This document shows positions 43,716-52,550 of a stretch of DNA of 64,000 nucleotides, piece after piece; within the stretch, counting starts at the first letter, position 1, and every line of letters starts with the position of its first letter. Source of the stretch: an uncultured Dyadobacter sp. (lineage in GTDB: Bacteria > Bacteroidota > Bacteroidia > Cytophagales > Spirosomataceae); contig NZ_CAMLSE010000012.1 in assembly GCF_946482605.1 (NCBI RefSeq), positions 186,001-250,000 on the forward strand, in the 5' to 3' direction. The notes under the pieces are model-generated. The model saw nothing but the letters and a program-made list of their open reading frames with translations, did not search any database and was not told where the DNA came from. The position numbers and the translations under genes are program-made.

Positions 43716-44785
43716 ACTATACAAAAATCCATATCAATCCTATTTCGCCCGAACCGACTGTGGGTTCTGTGCTTGTGATTTATACCGGCGGTACGCTCGG
43801 AATGGTGTACGAAACCAAGGGCAAGCAACTGGTACCTTTCAATTTTCAGCAGATTATCGAGAAGGTGCCGGAAATCAGCCGACTGGACTTCGACATCACT
43901 TTTCTGTCGCTTTCCGAACCAATCGACTCGTCCAATATGAATCCGGAGATCTGGATCGAGCTTGCGGGCATCGTAGAAACCCATTACGACCAGTATGACA
44001 GTTTCGTAATCCTGCACGGCACGGATACGATGGCTTACACGGCATCTGCATTGAGCTACCTGCTCGAAAACCTCAACAAGCCGGTTATTCTCACAGGTGC
44101 CCAGCTGCCGATAGGCGTCGCTCGTTCCGACGCGCGTGAGAACGTCATCACAGCCCTGGAACTTGCCGCGGCCAAAAATGCCGAAGGGCACCCGATTATC
44201 ACGGAAGTCTGCATTTACTTCAACTCCGCGCTGTTGCGTGGAAACCGCTCCAAGAAGCAGGAAAGCTCCGATTTTAATGCATTTCATTCAGAAAACTATC
44301 CACCCCTTGCCAATGCCGGTGTGAGGATCGAATACGACCTGCCCTACATTAAGCCTTATCAGCCGGGTTTGAGGCTGAAAGTTCATAAAAGTCTCGATAA
44401 CCACGTCGCCTTCCTCAAAATGTTCCCCGGCATCAGCCGGCAGGTCGTGGAGTCGATACTCGGCATTGAAGGACTGAAAGGCATTGTGCTGGAAACCTAC
44501 GGCGCCGGGAACGCCACAACTGAACCCTGGTTTCTGAATGCGATCAGTGAGGCTATCGGACGGAATATCGTGATTTTCAATGTATCTCAATGCGACGGAG
44601 GCCGCGTTGCGCAAGGGCAGTACCAGACCAGCAAATTCATGCAGCAGATCGGCGTCATCAGCGGTTCGGACATCACGGCCGAAGCAGCCATCACCAAAAT
44701 GATGTACGTTTTCGCTTGCGGGCACCCTTCACGCACCTGCATCGACATGCTTGGAACGCCTCTGCGCGGAGAAATGAGTATTTGA
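43712..44785 (+). CDS. ansA: type I L-asparaginase
   Basis: A 357-residue cytosolic-type asparaginase. The first catalytic motif VIYTGGTLGMV carries the nucleophilic Thr, and the second LHGTDTMAYTASAL has the second Thr with Asp and the Lys position beyond (NRSKKQESSDFNAF). No signal peptide is present. It hydrolyses asparagine to aspartate and ammonia. The gene overlaps tatD-like by 4 bases. It is followed 61 bases later by the tRNA-Ser gene. The start at 43712 is supported by the overlap. Confidence 0.92.
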   Translation: MNYTKIHINPISPEPTVGSVLVIYTGGTLGMVYETKGKQLVPFNFQQIIEKVPEISRLDFDITFLSLSEPIDSSNMNPEIWIELAGIVETHYDQYDSFVILHGTDTMAYTASALSYLLENLNKPVILTGAQLPIGVARSDARENVITALELAAAKNAEGHPIITEVCIYFNSALLRGNRSKKQESSDFNAFHSENYPPLANAGVRIEYDLPYIKPYQPGLRLKVHKSLDNHVAFLKMFPGISRQVVESILGIEGLKGIVLETYGAGNATTEPWFLNAISEAIGRNIVIFNVSQCDGGRVAQGQYQTSKFMQQIGVISGSDITAEAAITKMMYVFACGHPSRTCIDMLGTPLRGEMSI

Positions 44786-44798
44786 TTTGATCGAGGAT

Positions 44799-44828
44799 TT
44801 GGAAACAAAAATCTCTTTGCTATCTTTG
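44799..44828 (+). promoter_or_regulatory. promoter of tRNA-Ser(GGA)
   Basis: TTG (44799-44801), exactly 19 bases, then TATCTTTG (44821-44828), with GCAG following. An excellent match to the Bacteroidota consensus, 18 bases before the tRNA. Confidence 0.8.
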
Positions 44829-44846
44829 CAGCCCGTAACCACAAAT

Positions 44847-44933
44847 AGAGAGGTGCCCGAGTGGTTGAAGGGGCTACCCTGGAAAGGTAGTATGTGGGTA
44901 ACTGCATCGAGAGTTCGAATCTCTTCCTCTCTG
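44847..44933 (+). tRNA. tRNA-Ser (anticodon GGA)
   Basis: An 87-nt tRNA with long variable arm: acceptor AGAGAGG with CCTCTCT, anticodon stem CTACC/GGTAG with loop CTGGAAA, variable arm GTGGGTAACTGC, T arm GAGAG-TTCGAAT-CTCTT, discriminator G. CCA is not encoded. Confidence 0.95.
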
Positions 44934-44999
44934 CTGATAAGAAAAACGAAAAGTCCTGTAAATGAATCATTTACGGGACTTTTCGTTTTTCTTATCAGC
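44933..44999. terminator. 33-bp inverted repeat after tRNA-Ser
   Basis: Arms 44933-44965 and 44967-44999 match at 32 of 33 positions, starting at the tRNA discriminator base. The A/T-rich middle of the arms gives a T run on either strand. It is much longer than a normal terminator. Confidence 0.7.
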
Positions 45000-45059
45000 A
45001 TTAATCAAAATATGTAATTTCTCGGCCAATGCTGGTGAGCATCGCTTCTGCAAAAAAAT

Positions 45060-45088
45060 TAGTGTGATAAACATGCTATCACACTAAA
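45060..45088 (-). terminator. terminator of the RND efflux operon
   Basis: A perfect 11-bp stem TTAGTGTGATA with TATCACACTAA, 7-base loop. On the minus strand TTTTTTT follows after the stem. It lies about 90 bases after the RND permease stop. Confidence 0.8.
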
Positions 45089-45175
45089 TCTGCACTACTT
45101 CTTCATCACCTCATCCATAAGTTAGTTTAATGCTAACCCATTGATATTCTCAATACAGGCATTGTCATCCCTTCA

Positions 45176-48100
45176 CTAAGCCATTTCAACACTCGGTGGG
45201 ATGAGCTTATACATTACCGGGGTGACGATCCGGGAGAGTATGGTAGAGCTAGTCAAGCCCCCAATCAAGACGATCGCCAGGGGTGAGATCAGCGGATTGG
45301 GGTTGAGCGCCAGCGGGATCAGGCCACAAATCGCTGTGATCGAAGTGAGTACTACGGGCAAAAAGCGGGTTTCGCCTGCGATGGCGATGGCTTCGTCAAT
45401 GCTTTTCCCTTCCTGCCGCAATTGGTTGGTAAAATCAACCAGCAGCAGCGAGTTTTTTACCTGAATACCGGACAGGCCTATGAAACCGATGATGGCTACC
45501 AGAGACATCGGGCTTCCCGTCGCAATCAGCAGGATGACTCCGCCCAAAATTCCTAATGGAATAATCGAAAGGACTATAATGATCCCTTTGAAATTCTTGA
45601 ATTGCAGCAGCAGCACTCCCACGAACAGGAATGTGCTCAACAGGATCACCGAAAGGAAATTGCCCCCCAGCGCATCGCCTTCCGATTCTTTCTCACCAGA
45701 CAATTTATAGTAGTAACCCGGCGGCAGTTTCAATTTTTCCAATTGAGGAACCACATCTTTAAGCACATCATTGGCATACACATGGTCCTTCGTAATCGCT
45801 GTAACTTTTGCAAAACGCGACTTGTTGAAGTGATTGATCGCGGTTGGCGAAGTCTCGAAGGAAATGTCCGCGATTTGCTTCATCGAAATGGGCGTTCCCT
45901 GAATGTTGTTGACGTACAGGTTCCGGAACACGTCCAGGTTGGGGAACTTGTCCCTTGCTACCGTTACGGTCACCGCCCTGGAATCGCCACGATCATCGAT
46001 GTAGTCCCCTACCGGAAGGCCCGCCACTGCGAGCCGCACGATCCTGTCCACATCGGCGGTCATTACCCCCAGCGTGCGGGCCTTCTCTTTATCGACATTG
46101 ACTTTCACATCCGTTTTGTAGGTATTGAGTTCATTGTTGATGTAGTCGGTGCCGGGATGCCGACGCAGGAGCGATTCGACCTGAAAGGAAAGACCTCTCA
46201 GCACCTCCGGGTCTTCCCCGAAGACTCGGACCACGATGTTGGCCTCAATGGGCGTGCCTTGTTCGAAATCCTTTACTTCTATTTTCGCGTAAGGAAACTG
46301 CCTGAACTCTTTCCTGAGTTGAGCGATGAGCGCAGTTTTCTGTGCCGGTTTGGATTCATCGTTCATCTGGACAAAGATTTGTGCAAAATCGGGCTTCCTG
46401 TCCTGCGGATGTACATTATAATAGATCTGTGGGTTTCCTTTTCCGACGTTGGTGGTGTAAAAAGCAATCTGCTTGTGCTTTGCCAGCTGCTTTTCGACCA
46501 GACGGGCGGCGCGGTCGCTTTCCGGAATGCTCGCTTGCAATGGCATCTTGATCGTCACCAGAAACATCGGCTTTTCAGAGGTAGGAAACAGTTTGAAGCC
46601 TGTGACGCCGAACAATCCGAAAGCGATCACACTTAGAACGATCGAAAGGGAAACAGTCACTTTAGGCCAGTTTAGAGCAGCCGGCATGATTCTGCGATAG
46701 CTTACATTCAGGAATTTTTGGAGGTAACGTAAAAACACATTTCCTTCTCCATGTTCATGCGTTTTCAAAAAACGGCTTCCGATGAAAGGAACCAGTGTCA
46801 AAGCGACAATCATCGACGCGAGTACACTGGTGATGACAGTCATGGGCAAGCTGCGGATGAACTCGCCTGCAACGTCAGGCAAAAATGCCAGGGGCAAAAA
46901 CGCAATCACCAGCGTTGCCGTGCAGCCTACTACCGCCATTCCGATCTGCCGGGTGCCTTTCAGCACCGCATCGGATTTAGAGTGACCTTCCCGAAGCCAC
47001 CGCTCGATGTTTTCAACGACCACAATGCTGTCGTCGACCAAAAGTCCCAGTGCAACAACAAGTCCCACGATACTCAGCTGATTCAGGGAAAAACCAAATG
47101 CATTCATCACAATCAATCCCAACGCCAGCGAAAGCGGAATCGAGATCATCACAATCACCGAGGCCCGGATACCCAGCGGCAGCAGCGTGACCACCACCAG
47201 TACAATGGCCAGTATAAAGTCAAAGCTCAGGTGGCCCAGCCGCTCGGAAACCATATCGGCCTGGTCGAAATTCTTAATGAGCTTAATATTGGGAGAAAGG
47301 CTTTTCGAGTAGGCGTCAATGATCGGCAGAAACTGCTTTTGCACGTCGGATATGTTGACATTGTCTTTCATCCCAGCTGTTACCAGCACGCAGCGGTGCC
47401 CGTTGATGCGGGTAATATGGTCGACCACCTGGGCTTTATAGCCGATCACCGCCACATCCTTGATGTAGACAATCTTGCCATTCGCATTGTAAATCACCGT
47501 GTTGGCCACATCTTCGGCATCTTTGAATTTGCCGCTTGTTTTTACATTGAATACTTTCGCGCCCAGATTGACACTCCCTCCCGGGACATCGGCCGCTTCG
47601 CTTTGCAGGCTTCCCATGACCAGGTTTAAGGGAATCCGCAGCTGTGCGAGCTTATCCAGCTGAACGTCGACCCGAATTTCCTGCTCGGGCATTCCGAAAT
47701 ATTTTACTTCTTTCAGGTCCGTGATTTTTTCGAGCTGTGATTTCAAAATGTCGGCCTGATCCCGCAGGGTTTTGTCCGACGCGTTTTCGGACATCAATGC
47801 GACTTGCAGGATCTTCACATCCGACGATGAGATCTTCTCGGTTTTGATCTGGTAAATGTCCTTGGGAAGCTCGCTGGCTTTCAATGCATTCATTTCGGTG
47901 GAAATCTCCTGGTATTTATTGTCAACATCCACGCCATACTTGAACTTGACCTGGATAGCAGCCACGCCATCTTCGACGGTAGTCAGGATTTTATCGATAT
48001 TTTCCAGTCCATAAATTTTATTCTCGATCGGCTTCACAATCTGCTCTTCCATATCCTTCGGACTGGTGCCCGGATAGATCACCGTGATCAGGTATTGGGG

Positions 48101-48226
48101 CGGGTGCGTGGTCGGGTCTTCGGAGCGCGGCATCGTAAAGAGCGTAAGCACGCCTACGACAGCGACCAGGAGGAAAATGATCAGCGTGAACTGATAATTT
48201 TTGACGGCAAAAGTGGTAATTTTCAT
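45176..48226 (-). CDS. RND efflux transporter permease
   Basis: A 1016-residue AcrB/HAE-type inner-membrane pump. It begins MKITTFAVKNYQFTLIIFLLV, a first membrane helix, and continues with a large periplasmic loop (MPRSEDPTTHPPQYLITVIYPGTSP), then the six central helices, with GLVVALGLLVDDSIVVVENIERWL in helix 4 carrying the proton-relay Asp pair. The second half repeats this layout (VILLSTFLFVGVLLLQF). The subunit partners an adaptor and a TolC protein encoded next to it. Antibiotics, solvents or metals could be substrates; sequence does not tell. It is the last gene of the operon. Confidence 0.95.
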   Translation of the reverse strand: MKITTFAVKNYQFTLIIFLLVAVVGVLTLFTMPRSEDPTTHPPQYLITVIYPGTSPKDMEEQIVKPIENKIYGLENIDKILTTVEDGVAAIQVKFKYGVDVDNKYQEISTEMNALKASELPKDIYQIKTEKISSSDVKILQVALMSENASDKTLRDQADILKSQLEKITDLKEVKYFGMPEQEIRVDVQLDKLAQLRIPLNLVMGSLQSEAADVPGGSVNLGAKVFNVKTSGKFKDAEDVANTVIYNANGKIVYIKDVAVIGYKAQVVDHITRINGHRCVLVTAGMKDNVNISDVQKQFLPIIDAYSKSLSPNIKLIKNFDQADMVSERLGHLSFDFILAIVLVVVTLLPLGIRASVIVMISIPLSLALGLIVMNAFGFSLNQLSIVGLVVALGLLVDDSIVVVENIERWLREGHSKSDAVLKGTRQIGMAVVGCTATLVIAFLPLAFLPDVAGEFIRSLPMTVITSVLASMIVALTLVPFIGSRFLKTHEHGEGNVFLRYLQKFLNVSYRRIMPAALNWPKVTVSLSIVLSVIAFGLFGVTGFKLFPTSEKPMFLVTIKMPLQASIPESDRAARLVEKQLAKHKQIAFYTTNVGKGNPQIYYNVHPQDRKPDFAQIFVQMNDESKPAQKTALIAQLRKEFRQFPYAKIEVKDFEQGTPIEANIVVRVFGEDPEVLRGLSFQVESLLRRHPGTDYINNELNTYKTDVKVNVDKEKARTLGVMTADVDRIVRLAVAGLPVGDYIDDRGDSRAVTVTVARDKFPNLDVFRNLYVNNIQGTPISMKQIADISFETSPTAINHFNKSRFAKVTAITKDHVYANDVLKDVVPQLEKLKLPPGYYYKLSGEKESEGDALGGNFLSVILLSTFLFVGVLLLQFKNFKGIIIVLSIIPLGILGGVILLIATGSPMSLVAIIGFIGLSGIQVKNSLLLVDFTNQLRQEGKSIDEAIAIAGETRFLPVVLTSITAICGLIPLALNPNPLISPLAIVLIGGLTSSTILSRIVTPVMYKLIPPSVEMA

Positions 48227-48236
48227 ATCGGTGCGG

Positions 48237-49280
48237 TTACTGGATTACTTTAATGACAGATTCCTCATTCAGGTATGCGCTGTTGGAAATCACCACCTGA
48301 TCCGTCGGTTTAAGCCCATCTTTGAGAAAAACCGTCTTGTTGTCAAAACTGGCAATATCAACCGGCACTTTGCTGACCTTTCCCGGGCCGTTCAAAACGA
48401 ATGCATAGCCTTTGTTCCCGTCGGCTTCTATCAATGCGTCATAGGGGATCGTCACCACGTTTTGTGCCTTCCCGGTAGCGATCTGCGCTTTTCCGAACAT
48501 GCCTACCGCGGGCCTGATGTCGGTCAGTTTTAATTTCAATTCGATCTGGAAAGAGCCAGCCGCCGCGTCAGCCGCCTGCGATTTACGGAATACAATTGCC
48601 TGGATTTTCCGGCCGGGATAACCATCCAGCGTCACAGTTGCGGGTTGTCCGATCGACACCGAAGCCCACTCCTGATCTGTGAGTCCAACCCGCAGAATAA
48701 AACTCTTATCCTCGTTAGTTTCGTTGATCGCCAATACCGGCATTCCTGCGCCAACCACTTCTCCCTCAGAAGCAAGCCTCCGCGTCACGAAACCATCCGA
48801 AGCCGCATAAATCCGTGAATACTGTTCGTTGAAGGCGACGGATTCTTCCGCTTTCCTAGCCACATCTAAAAGCGTTTTTGTGTTTTGGAGCTGCTCCTTC
48901 GTATAAACGCTGTCCCGGTAAAGGTTCTCGGCCCGCTGGTAATCGCGCTGCGCCTTTTCGAGGTTCAGCTGTGACTGCCCCAGCCCGGCCGCAATTTCAG
49001 TCGCATTCAAAACAGCCAGCAGCTGGCCTTTCCGGAATGACTGTCCTTCCTCAACTAATATGCGGCTGATGACGCCGCCAATTTTAAAGCCATATCGGGC
49101 CTCATGCTCCGTGGTCACCAGGCCCGTCGCTGTAATGTTACCCGATGTTTCCAGTGAGCTGACAGCCGAAACTTTTACAGGAATCACATTCGTGTCGTCT
49201 AAATGGGCCTTTTCTTTGGGTTTTTCATTGCAGGCAATCAAAAAGAGCGCTGCCAGGATGAGCGTTGAAATCGTTTTCAT
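48237..49280 (-). CDS. RND efflux periplasmic adaptor (membrane fusion protein)
   Basis: A 347-residue lipoprotein (LIAC, Cys17). The barrel-sandwich/lipoyl part is GFKIGGVISRILVEEGQSFRKGQLLAVLN, followed by a helical hairpin (QSQLNLEKAQRDYQRAENLYRDSVYTKEQLQNTKTLLD written here in pieces as LNLEKAQRDYQRAENLYRD and KEQLQNTKTLLD), and AASDGFVTRRLASEGEVVGAG. It links the pump to the outer-membrane channel. It ends 10 bases before the permease start. Confidence 0.93.
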   Translation of the reverse strand: MKTISTLILAALFLIACNEKPKEKAHLDDTNVIPVKVSAVSSLETSGNITATGLVTTEHEARYGFKIGGVISRILVEEGQSFRKGQLLAVLNATEIAAGLGQSQLNLEKAQRDYQRAENLYRDSVYTKEQLQNTKTLLDVARKAEESVAFNEQYSRIYAASDGFVTRRLASEGEVVGAGMPVLAINETNEDKSFILRVGLTDQEWASVSIGQPATVTLDGYPGRKIQAIVFRKSQAADAAAGSFQIELKLKLTDIRPAVGMFGKAQIATGKAQNVVTIPYDALIEADGNKGYAFVLNGPGKVSKVPVDIASFDNKTVFLKDGLKPTDQVVISNSAYLNEESVIKVIQ

Positions 49281-49294
49281 AGTTTGTTTTTTGA

Positions 49295-50653
49295 TTAGTT
49301 TAAGTTGAAACCGGCGTTTGCCCGCTCTATCGCGGCCTGGGATATCCAGGTGTCAAACAATGCGATGTTCGCATCCAGGCGGGCATTGATAAGCTGATTC
49401 TGGGCGTCGAGCAGTTCGATGTAAATCGCGACGCCTTCCCGGTATAGTTTTAGCTGGTCGGTGTAATAGGTTTGTGCCGTTTTAAGCTGCGTCAGGGCGG
49501 ACTCATATTGTGCGATTGCGCTTTGCATTTCATTCTGCCGCACTTTCAATTCAGTCAATAACTGCTTGCCCACATAATCGGTTTGTGCTGAAATGCTGCG
49601 CTGCTCGGCAACGGCCTTTTTGATCTTATAATTGTTTTTTCCGAAAGAGAAAAGGTCCCATTCCAGCGAAACGCCCCAAAAGTAATAGCGGCTTTTACTA
49701 TTGAAATCCCAGCTGAATGCTTGCGAACCCAGGTCGATATACGTACCCACTTTCGGGACGATGTAAGACCTGGCCAGACCGGTAAGGTTTGTAGCAATGT
49801 CCTGCGACAATTGGAGCTTTTGCAACTCCTCCCGGTTTTCGACCTCATCGCCCATTAGTATGCCAGCATTGGGCAGCTGATCGATCGAGTCCAGCTGAAC
49901 GCTGTCGGTGAGCGGGCGGTTGAGGAGAAAGTTAAAGTAGTTGCGTGCCGACTCGCTAGTTTTCCTCGCCGCGATCAATGAGGCATTGATTTTGGCCACT
50001 TCGTTGGCGCTACGGATCACCCCGGTCCTGTTCACCTTCTCATTGTCGAACAGCACCTGATTGATCCGCTTCCCTTCCTGGACGAGCGACAGCGAAGATT
50101 CATAGATTTTTACAGCATTGGTCGCCTTGGCGTACTGGTAATAAGCTGTTTTGATCTCTTTGACCAGCTCGCGCTTGTAAAGCATTACTTCGGCCCGTTG
50201 CAAATCCACCTGCTGGGTTTTAATGCGCCTGTTGTATTGCAGCTCTGCATTCACGATGGGCAGGCTCGTACGGAATCTTGCATCGTAGAAATTATCAGGA
50301 AAGAGTTGAATGCTCTGGTTCTGCAATTGGGGAAAGGACTGTGTACCTGTCAGTTGGTTCAATGTCGTGTATGCTCCATTCAGCAGGTCGCCGGTTGGAA
50401 AATCGATGGTGCGGCCTCCGTCGGCCTTTACGTAAGTCGTCGCAAAAGACACGCTGGGCAGGAACATGGCTTTGGCTTCTTTGAGCGCCAGTACGTTTCG
50501 TTCCAACAGAAAGTTCTGCTGTTGAATGCTTTGGTTGGCCGCGATGCCTTCGGCGATGTACGCGTCCAGCCTGCCTTGACCGCTGGCCGCATTGGCTATT
50601 ATTGCCAGCAGCAGCAGCGCGTGGGCTGCTTTCCAGTTTACATTTGTTTTCAT
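49295..50653 (-). CDS. TolC family outer-membrane efflux protein
   Basis: A 452-residue protein with a signal peptide (LLLLAIIANAASG). The two repeats of long coiled-coil helices typical of TolC are seen (about 150-240 and 350-440), with LVKEIKTAYYQYAKATNAVKIYESSLSLVQEGK in the first given here as KTAYYQYAKA and SLSLVQEGKR. Outer-membrane channel of the tripartite pump. It is the first structural gene of the efflux operon, 14 bases before the adaptor gene. Two copies of the operator palindrome lie in the 156 bases between it and the TetR gene. Confidence 0.93.
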   Translation of the reverse strand: MKTNVNWKAAHALLLLAIIANAASGQGRLDAYIAEGIAANQSIQQQNFLLERNVLALKEAKAMFLPSVSFATTYVKADGGRTIDFPTGDLLNGAYTTLNQLTGTQSFPQLQNQSIQLFPDNFYDARFRTSLPIVNAELQYNRRIKTQQVDLQRAEVMLYKRELVKEIKTAYYQYAKATNAVKIYESSLSLVQEGKRINQVLFDNEKVNRTGVIRSANEVAKINASLIAARKTSESARNYFNFLLNRPLTDSVQLDSIDQLPNAGILMGDEVENREELQKLQLSQDIATNLTGLARSYIVPKVGTYIDLGSQAFSWDFNSKSRYYFWGVSLEWDLFSFGKNNYKIKKAVAEQRSISAQTDYVGKQLLTELKVRQNEMQSAIAQYESALTQLKTAQTYYTDQLKLYREGVAIYIELLDAQNQLINARLDANIALFDTWISQAAIERANAGFNLN

Positions 50654-50675
50654 TTATCTATTCGGTGTATTTATT

Positions 50676-50690
50676 TTAAACATTGTTCAA
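50676..50690. promoter_or_regulatory. TetR operator copy 1 (TTAAACATTGTTCAA)
   Basis: A 15-bp palindrome 23 bases before the tolC-like start. It matches the three other copies in core TTrAACA-n-yGTTCAA. Confidence 0.75.
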
Positions 50691-50777
50691 CAAAGGGGCA
50701 AAATAGTGCATGAGATAACTGGATGAAGACCTGGCAGCCGCAGGAGCTTCAATGACAAAAAACTCGATGTATGAACT

Positions 50778-50792
50778 TTGAACACCGTTCAA
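50778..50792. promoter_or_regulatory. TetR operator copy 2 (TTGAACACCGTTCAA)
   Basis: The same palindrome with one change, 18 bases after the TetR stop codon on the minus strand. With copy 1 it brackets the tolC-like gene's promoter. Confidence 0.75.
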
Positions 50793-50809
50793 ATGATGGT
50801 CAAAAAAAT

Positions 50810-51415
50810 TTAGTACTTATCCGTTAGCGCTATAAAACATTCATAGCCATGTATCATCAGCTCTTCGCTTGATTTCTCGAAAAAACCCTTCATCCGGTCT
50901 TTGCAATACAGGGAGCAAATGCCGTGGACGGAAGAAATCGTCAATAAAGTGAAAAACTTATTGTCCAGATCCTTAAATTTCCCTCGCTGCTGGCATTGAT
51001 CGATCACATCCGACAAATATTCTATAGTTCCCTGGGCAATCTGAAACCCCTCCCCCTCTGACTTGCCCGTCTCGCTCACCAGAAACATCAGATTGTAGTA
51101 GTCAGTATGCTGCTGTGCAAAACGGATGAAGACCAGCCCCATCTCCTTGTACCGCTCGTAAGGGTCTTCTATCACATCCAACTCCTTCATTTGGCTCAAT
51201 AGTAACCGGAATCCTTCCTTATGCAGCTCATGAAAGATTTCAGTCTTTTCCTTGAAATAGAAATAGATCGAACCAGGGCTATAATTGATCTCGCTGGCAA
51301 TATTGCGGATGCTGGTCTGGTCGTAGCCCTTTTCGAGAAAAATCTTGCGCGCCCCATCCAGAATACGCTTACGCATTTCTATTTTTTCCAGCTCTTTTCT
51401 CTTTGCTATCGACAT
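50810..51415 (-). CDS. TetR/AcrR family repressor of the RND operon
   Basis: A 201-residue regulator. The HTH is RILDGARKIFLEKGYDQTSIRNIASEINYSPGSIYFYFKEKTEIF (about 18-62), which is the AcrR pattern. The ligand domain follows with a typical TetR C-terminal bundle. The gene is upstream of the efflux genes on the same strand, with palindromes before itself and before tolC-like. It is thus very probably an autorepressor and the repressor of the pump. The inducer is likely a pump substrate. Confidence 0.93.
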   Translation of the reverse strand: MSIAKRKELEKIEMRKRILDGARKIFLEKGYDQTSIRNIASEINYSPGSIYFYFKEKTEIFHELHKEGFRLLLSQMKELDVIEDPYERYKEMGLVFIRFAQQHTDYYNLMFLVSETGKSEGEGFQIAQGTIEYLSDVIDQCQQRGKFKDLDNKFFTLLTISSVHGICSLYCKDRMKGFFEKSSEELMIHGYECFIALTDKY

Positions 51416-51442
51416 CTCAATCTTATTTGATATGCAAATCTA

Positions 51443-51457
51443 TTAAACACTGTTCAA
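51443..51457. promoter_or_regulatory. TetR operator copy 3 (TTAAACACTGTTCAA)
   Basis: A 15-bp palindrome 28 bases upstream of the TetR start. It shares the core with copies 1, 2 and 4. Confidence 0.8.
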
Positions 51458-51482
51458 TAGAAAAAATATTTTGCAATTTTTT

Positions 51483-51497
51483 TTGAACACTGTTCAA
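51483..51497. promoter_or_regulatory. TetR operator copy 4 (TTGAACACTGTTCAA)
   Basis: A perfect 7+1+7 palindrome, extended by TTTT/AAAA on the flanks. It is the best-conserved copy and lies 26 bases from copy 3. Confidence 0.85.
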
Positions 51498-51533
51498 AAA
51501 GCAGTGATAAATGCGGATCTTGACCTAGGTTTT

Positions 51534-51563
51534 TTTGTGTCAGAGAATCGTCCTTTCGTGTTA
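51534..51563 (+). promoter_or_regulatory. paired direct repeat, candidate AraC site
   Basis: TTTTGTGTCA (51533-51542) and TTTCGTGTTA (51554-51563) are spaced 21 bp and end near the -33 of the AraC gene's promoter, whose -7 is TACCTTTG at 51586-51593. Weak but well placed. Confidence 0.4.
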
Positions 51564-51585
51564 AATACTGCCCGTTCCGACAGTT

Positions 51586-51593
51586 TACCTTTG
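51586..51593 (+). promoter_or_regulatory. -7 element (TACCTTTG) of the AraC-SDR pair
   Basis: A perfect TAnnTTTG, about 63 bases before the AraC start. A clear TTG at -33 is missing. Confidence 0.5.
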
Positions 51594-51655
51594 TAACGTC
51601 CTAATCATCAAACAATAAACCAGTAAGAATCACCCAGCTATTAACAGGTAATACC

Positions 51656-52543
51656 ATGCAACACTTTAAATCACTCCACGAACTGGCAGCCGCTACGGGT
51701 GTCGCGCCGCCGGAACATCCGCTGATCGGGCTATTGCGCGTCACAGACCGGACCGTGATCAACAAAGAAGCATTTACCACCGACTTTTATAAAATAGGTT
51801 TTAAGAAGATACGGGCCGGGCACATGCTGTATGGCCGTACCCCGTTCGACCACCAGACCGGCTCGATGATGTTTGTCAAACCCAGGCAGATTGTGGAAAT
51901 GGATCACGTCGAGTTCGAAGAAGACGGGTTTATCATGTTCTTTCACGAGGATTTTCTGCATGCGCATCCCTTGCACGAGCAGATCCGGAAGTATTCGTTT
52001 TTTGAATATGAAACCAATGAAGCGCTCCACCTCGCACCGAGGGAAGAAAAGATCATCTGGAACATTTTCGCCTCCATTGAACAGGAATACAACAATAATG
52101 AAGACGAGTTCAGTCGGGAAATCATACTGGCGGGCATCAATTCGCTGCTTACGTATGCAGAGCGGTTCTACAAACGGCAGTTTATCAACCGCAAACCCTT
52201 ATCGGGTAAAACAGTGACCGAATTCAACAGGATCCTGCAAACGTACCTGCAAGATGGTTCCATGGAAAACGGATTGCCCAGCGTAGCGTACCTGGCTGGC
52301 CAATTGAATATATCGCGTCGCTACCTGACGGATCTTTTAAAAACAGAAACCGGCAAAACGGCTCAGGACCTGATCCACATCGCGCTGATCAGTGAGGCAA
52401 AAAACAGACTGCGAACCAATGACCAATCGGTTTCCGAGATCGCTTACGCACTTGGTTTCGAGAATATGTCCTACTTCTCGCGGCTGTTTAAAAAAGAAAC
52501 GGGCGTGTCGCCTACCCATTACAAAAACCAGCATTTAAACTAA
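51656..52543 (+). CDS. AraC family transcriptional regulator
   Basis: A 295-residue regulator. The C-terminal HTH pair is SVAYLAGQLNISRRYLTDLLKTETGKTAQDLI and SVSEIAYALGFENMSYFSRLFKKETGVSPTHYKNQ. The N-terminal part (MQHFKSLHELAAATG, GHMLYGRTPFDHQTGSMMFVKPRQ) matches the AraC-type group found next to SDR genes. Its stop lies 7 bases before the SDR start, so they form an operon. It probably controls its own promoter through the direct repeat upstream. Confidence 0.92.
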   Translation: MQHFKSLHELAAATGVAPPEHPLIGLLRVTDRTVINKEAFTTDFYKIGFKKIRAGHMLYGRTPFDHQTGSMMFVKPRQIVEMDHVEFEEDGFIMFFHEDFLHAHPLHEQIRKYSFFEYETNEALHLAPREEKIIWNIFASIEQEYNNNEDEFSREIILAGINSLLTYAERFYKRQFINRKPLSGKTVTEFNRILQTYLQDGSMENGLPSVAYLAGQLNISRRYLTDLLKTETGKTAQDLIHIALISEAKNRLRTNDQSVSEIAYALGFENMSYFSRLFKKETGVSPTHYKNQHLN

Positions 52544-52550
52544 TCGAATC

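Noticed and set aside
45060..45088. dif-like or XerCD site
   Set aside because: The 11-bp palindrome with T run on the minus strand is explained as the terminator of the efflux operon.
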